Notes under the pieces: model-generated
Database searches by the model: none
What the model was told of the DNA's origin: nothing
What the model saw: the letters and a program-made list of their open reading frames with translations, nothing else
NCBI RefSeq assembly: GCF_020177265.1
Contig: NZ_JAIVMC010000001.1
Location: 806,001-870,000, forward strand
Length of the DNA stretch: 64,000 bases
Source: Pseudooceanicola marinus
Lineage (GTDB): Bacteria > Pseudomonadota > Alphaproteobacteria > Rhodobacterales > Rhodobacteraceae
Direction: 5' to 3'
In this document: positions 63,778-64,000 of the stretch, one piece after another
Layout: the number at the start of each line of letters is the position of its first letter
How positions within the stretch are numbered: position 1 is the first letter of the stretch
Program-made: the position numbers and the translations under genes

Positions 63778-63804
63778 CCCGGTGTCGCACCCCGCGACAC
63801 CGGG
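63778..63804. terminator. Hairpin between the DUF305 fusion gene and the DUF488 gene
   Basis: An 11-bp perfect stem CCCGGTGTCGC / GCGACACCGGG with a 5-base loop lies between convergent genes. No T-run follows, so it may be a weak or Rho-dependent terminator. Confidence 0.65.
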
Positions 63805-63807
63805 CCG

Positions 63808-64000
63808 TCACTCGGGGGCGGGATAGATGACGGCACCATCCTCCCGAAGCTGCGCTCCTTCGGTCAGCTCGGCCACATCGATCCGACCCGGTGCCATCAG
63901 ATGCCGCACTTCCTGGCCATGGAGCAGTAGCCAGTCGGTGATGATCCTGCGATGACATCGCCACCAGACGGCTTCCGAACACATCATCGCGACGGATTGG
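63808..64000 (-). CDS. DUF488 protein, 5' part outside the window
   Basis: The last 64 codons of a minus-strand gene read to the stop at 63808. The peptide ends MMCSEAVWWRCHRRIITDW, then LLHGQEVRHLM and DGAVIYPAPE. The MCxEAVWWRCHR pattern is characteristic of DUF488 proteins, which have no known function. The rest lies beyond 64000. Confidence 0.75.
   Translation of the reverse strand, partial: QSVAMMCSEAVWWRCHRRIITDWLLLHGQEVRHLMAPGRIDVAELTEGAQLREDGAVIYPAPE

Noticed and set aside
46502-64000. A right-hand attachment copy of the dusA 5' end
   Set aside because: No sequence like the MMDWTDRHC-coding stretch was found by eye on either strand, so the right end was not called.

Overview
The window looks like the chromosome of a GC-rich alphaproteobacterium of the Rhodobacterales (Rhodobacter/Paracoccus/Roseobacter type). 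The reasons are the ccmA-B-C-D-G cluster next to secF-secD-yajC, a heterotetrameric sarcosine oxidase, the yfgM-like/bamB/der cluster, and dispersed intergenic hairpins of the kind common in this order. The genus cannot be fixed from the sequence alone.

From 1 to about 46.5 kb the content is mostly core chromosome. It holds a truncated DMT transporter, a lipid A acyltransferase-type protein, aconitase, cytochrome c maturation (ccmABCDG at 7.4-10.2 kb, ccmI at 41.2 kb), protein export (yajC, secD, secF), a membrane pentapeptide-repeat protein, serS, envelope assembly (YfgM-like, BamB) with the GTPase Der, an RND efflux pair, an Atm1-type ABC exporter divergent from an ArsR-type regulator, SodB, a split sarcosine oxidase locus (soxB ... 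soxDAG), ruvX and dusA.

At 46.5 kb a tyrosine recombinase gene sits directly against the 5' end of dusA, a known integration hotspot. To its right, up to the window end, lies an accessory region of at least 17 kb. It carries a PrtN-like regulator, a decayed ParA gene and four copies of a 16-bp palindrome resembling the parS sites of repABC plasmids. It also carries an operon pairing a sigma-like protein with an ImmA/IrrE protease, an orphan HTH regulator beside a PrlF fragment, a DEDDh exonuclease-like gene, a RES-type toxin-antitoxin pair, and a nitric-oxide-response module (group III truncated haemoglobin, NsrR-type regulator with a clear operator, DUF6522, and a DoxX-like/DUF305 fusion). 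No second dusA-like junction was seen, so the right end probably lies outside the window.

The most striking locus is 53.4-56.9 kb: four tightly packed genes encoding a tandem ubiquitin-like protein ending in GG-AA, an E2-like protein, a JAMM protease fused to an E1-like adenylyltransferase, and a zinc-cysteine DUF6527 protein. Together they form a self-contained ubiquitin-like conjugation and deconjugation system. It is followed by an HTH gene broken by an exact 7-bp tandem duplication, and it diverges from the sigma-like/ImmA operon. This class of operon is known from comparative genomics; its targets and the role of the neighbouring genes are open.
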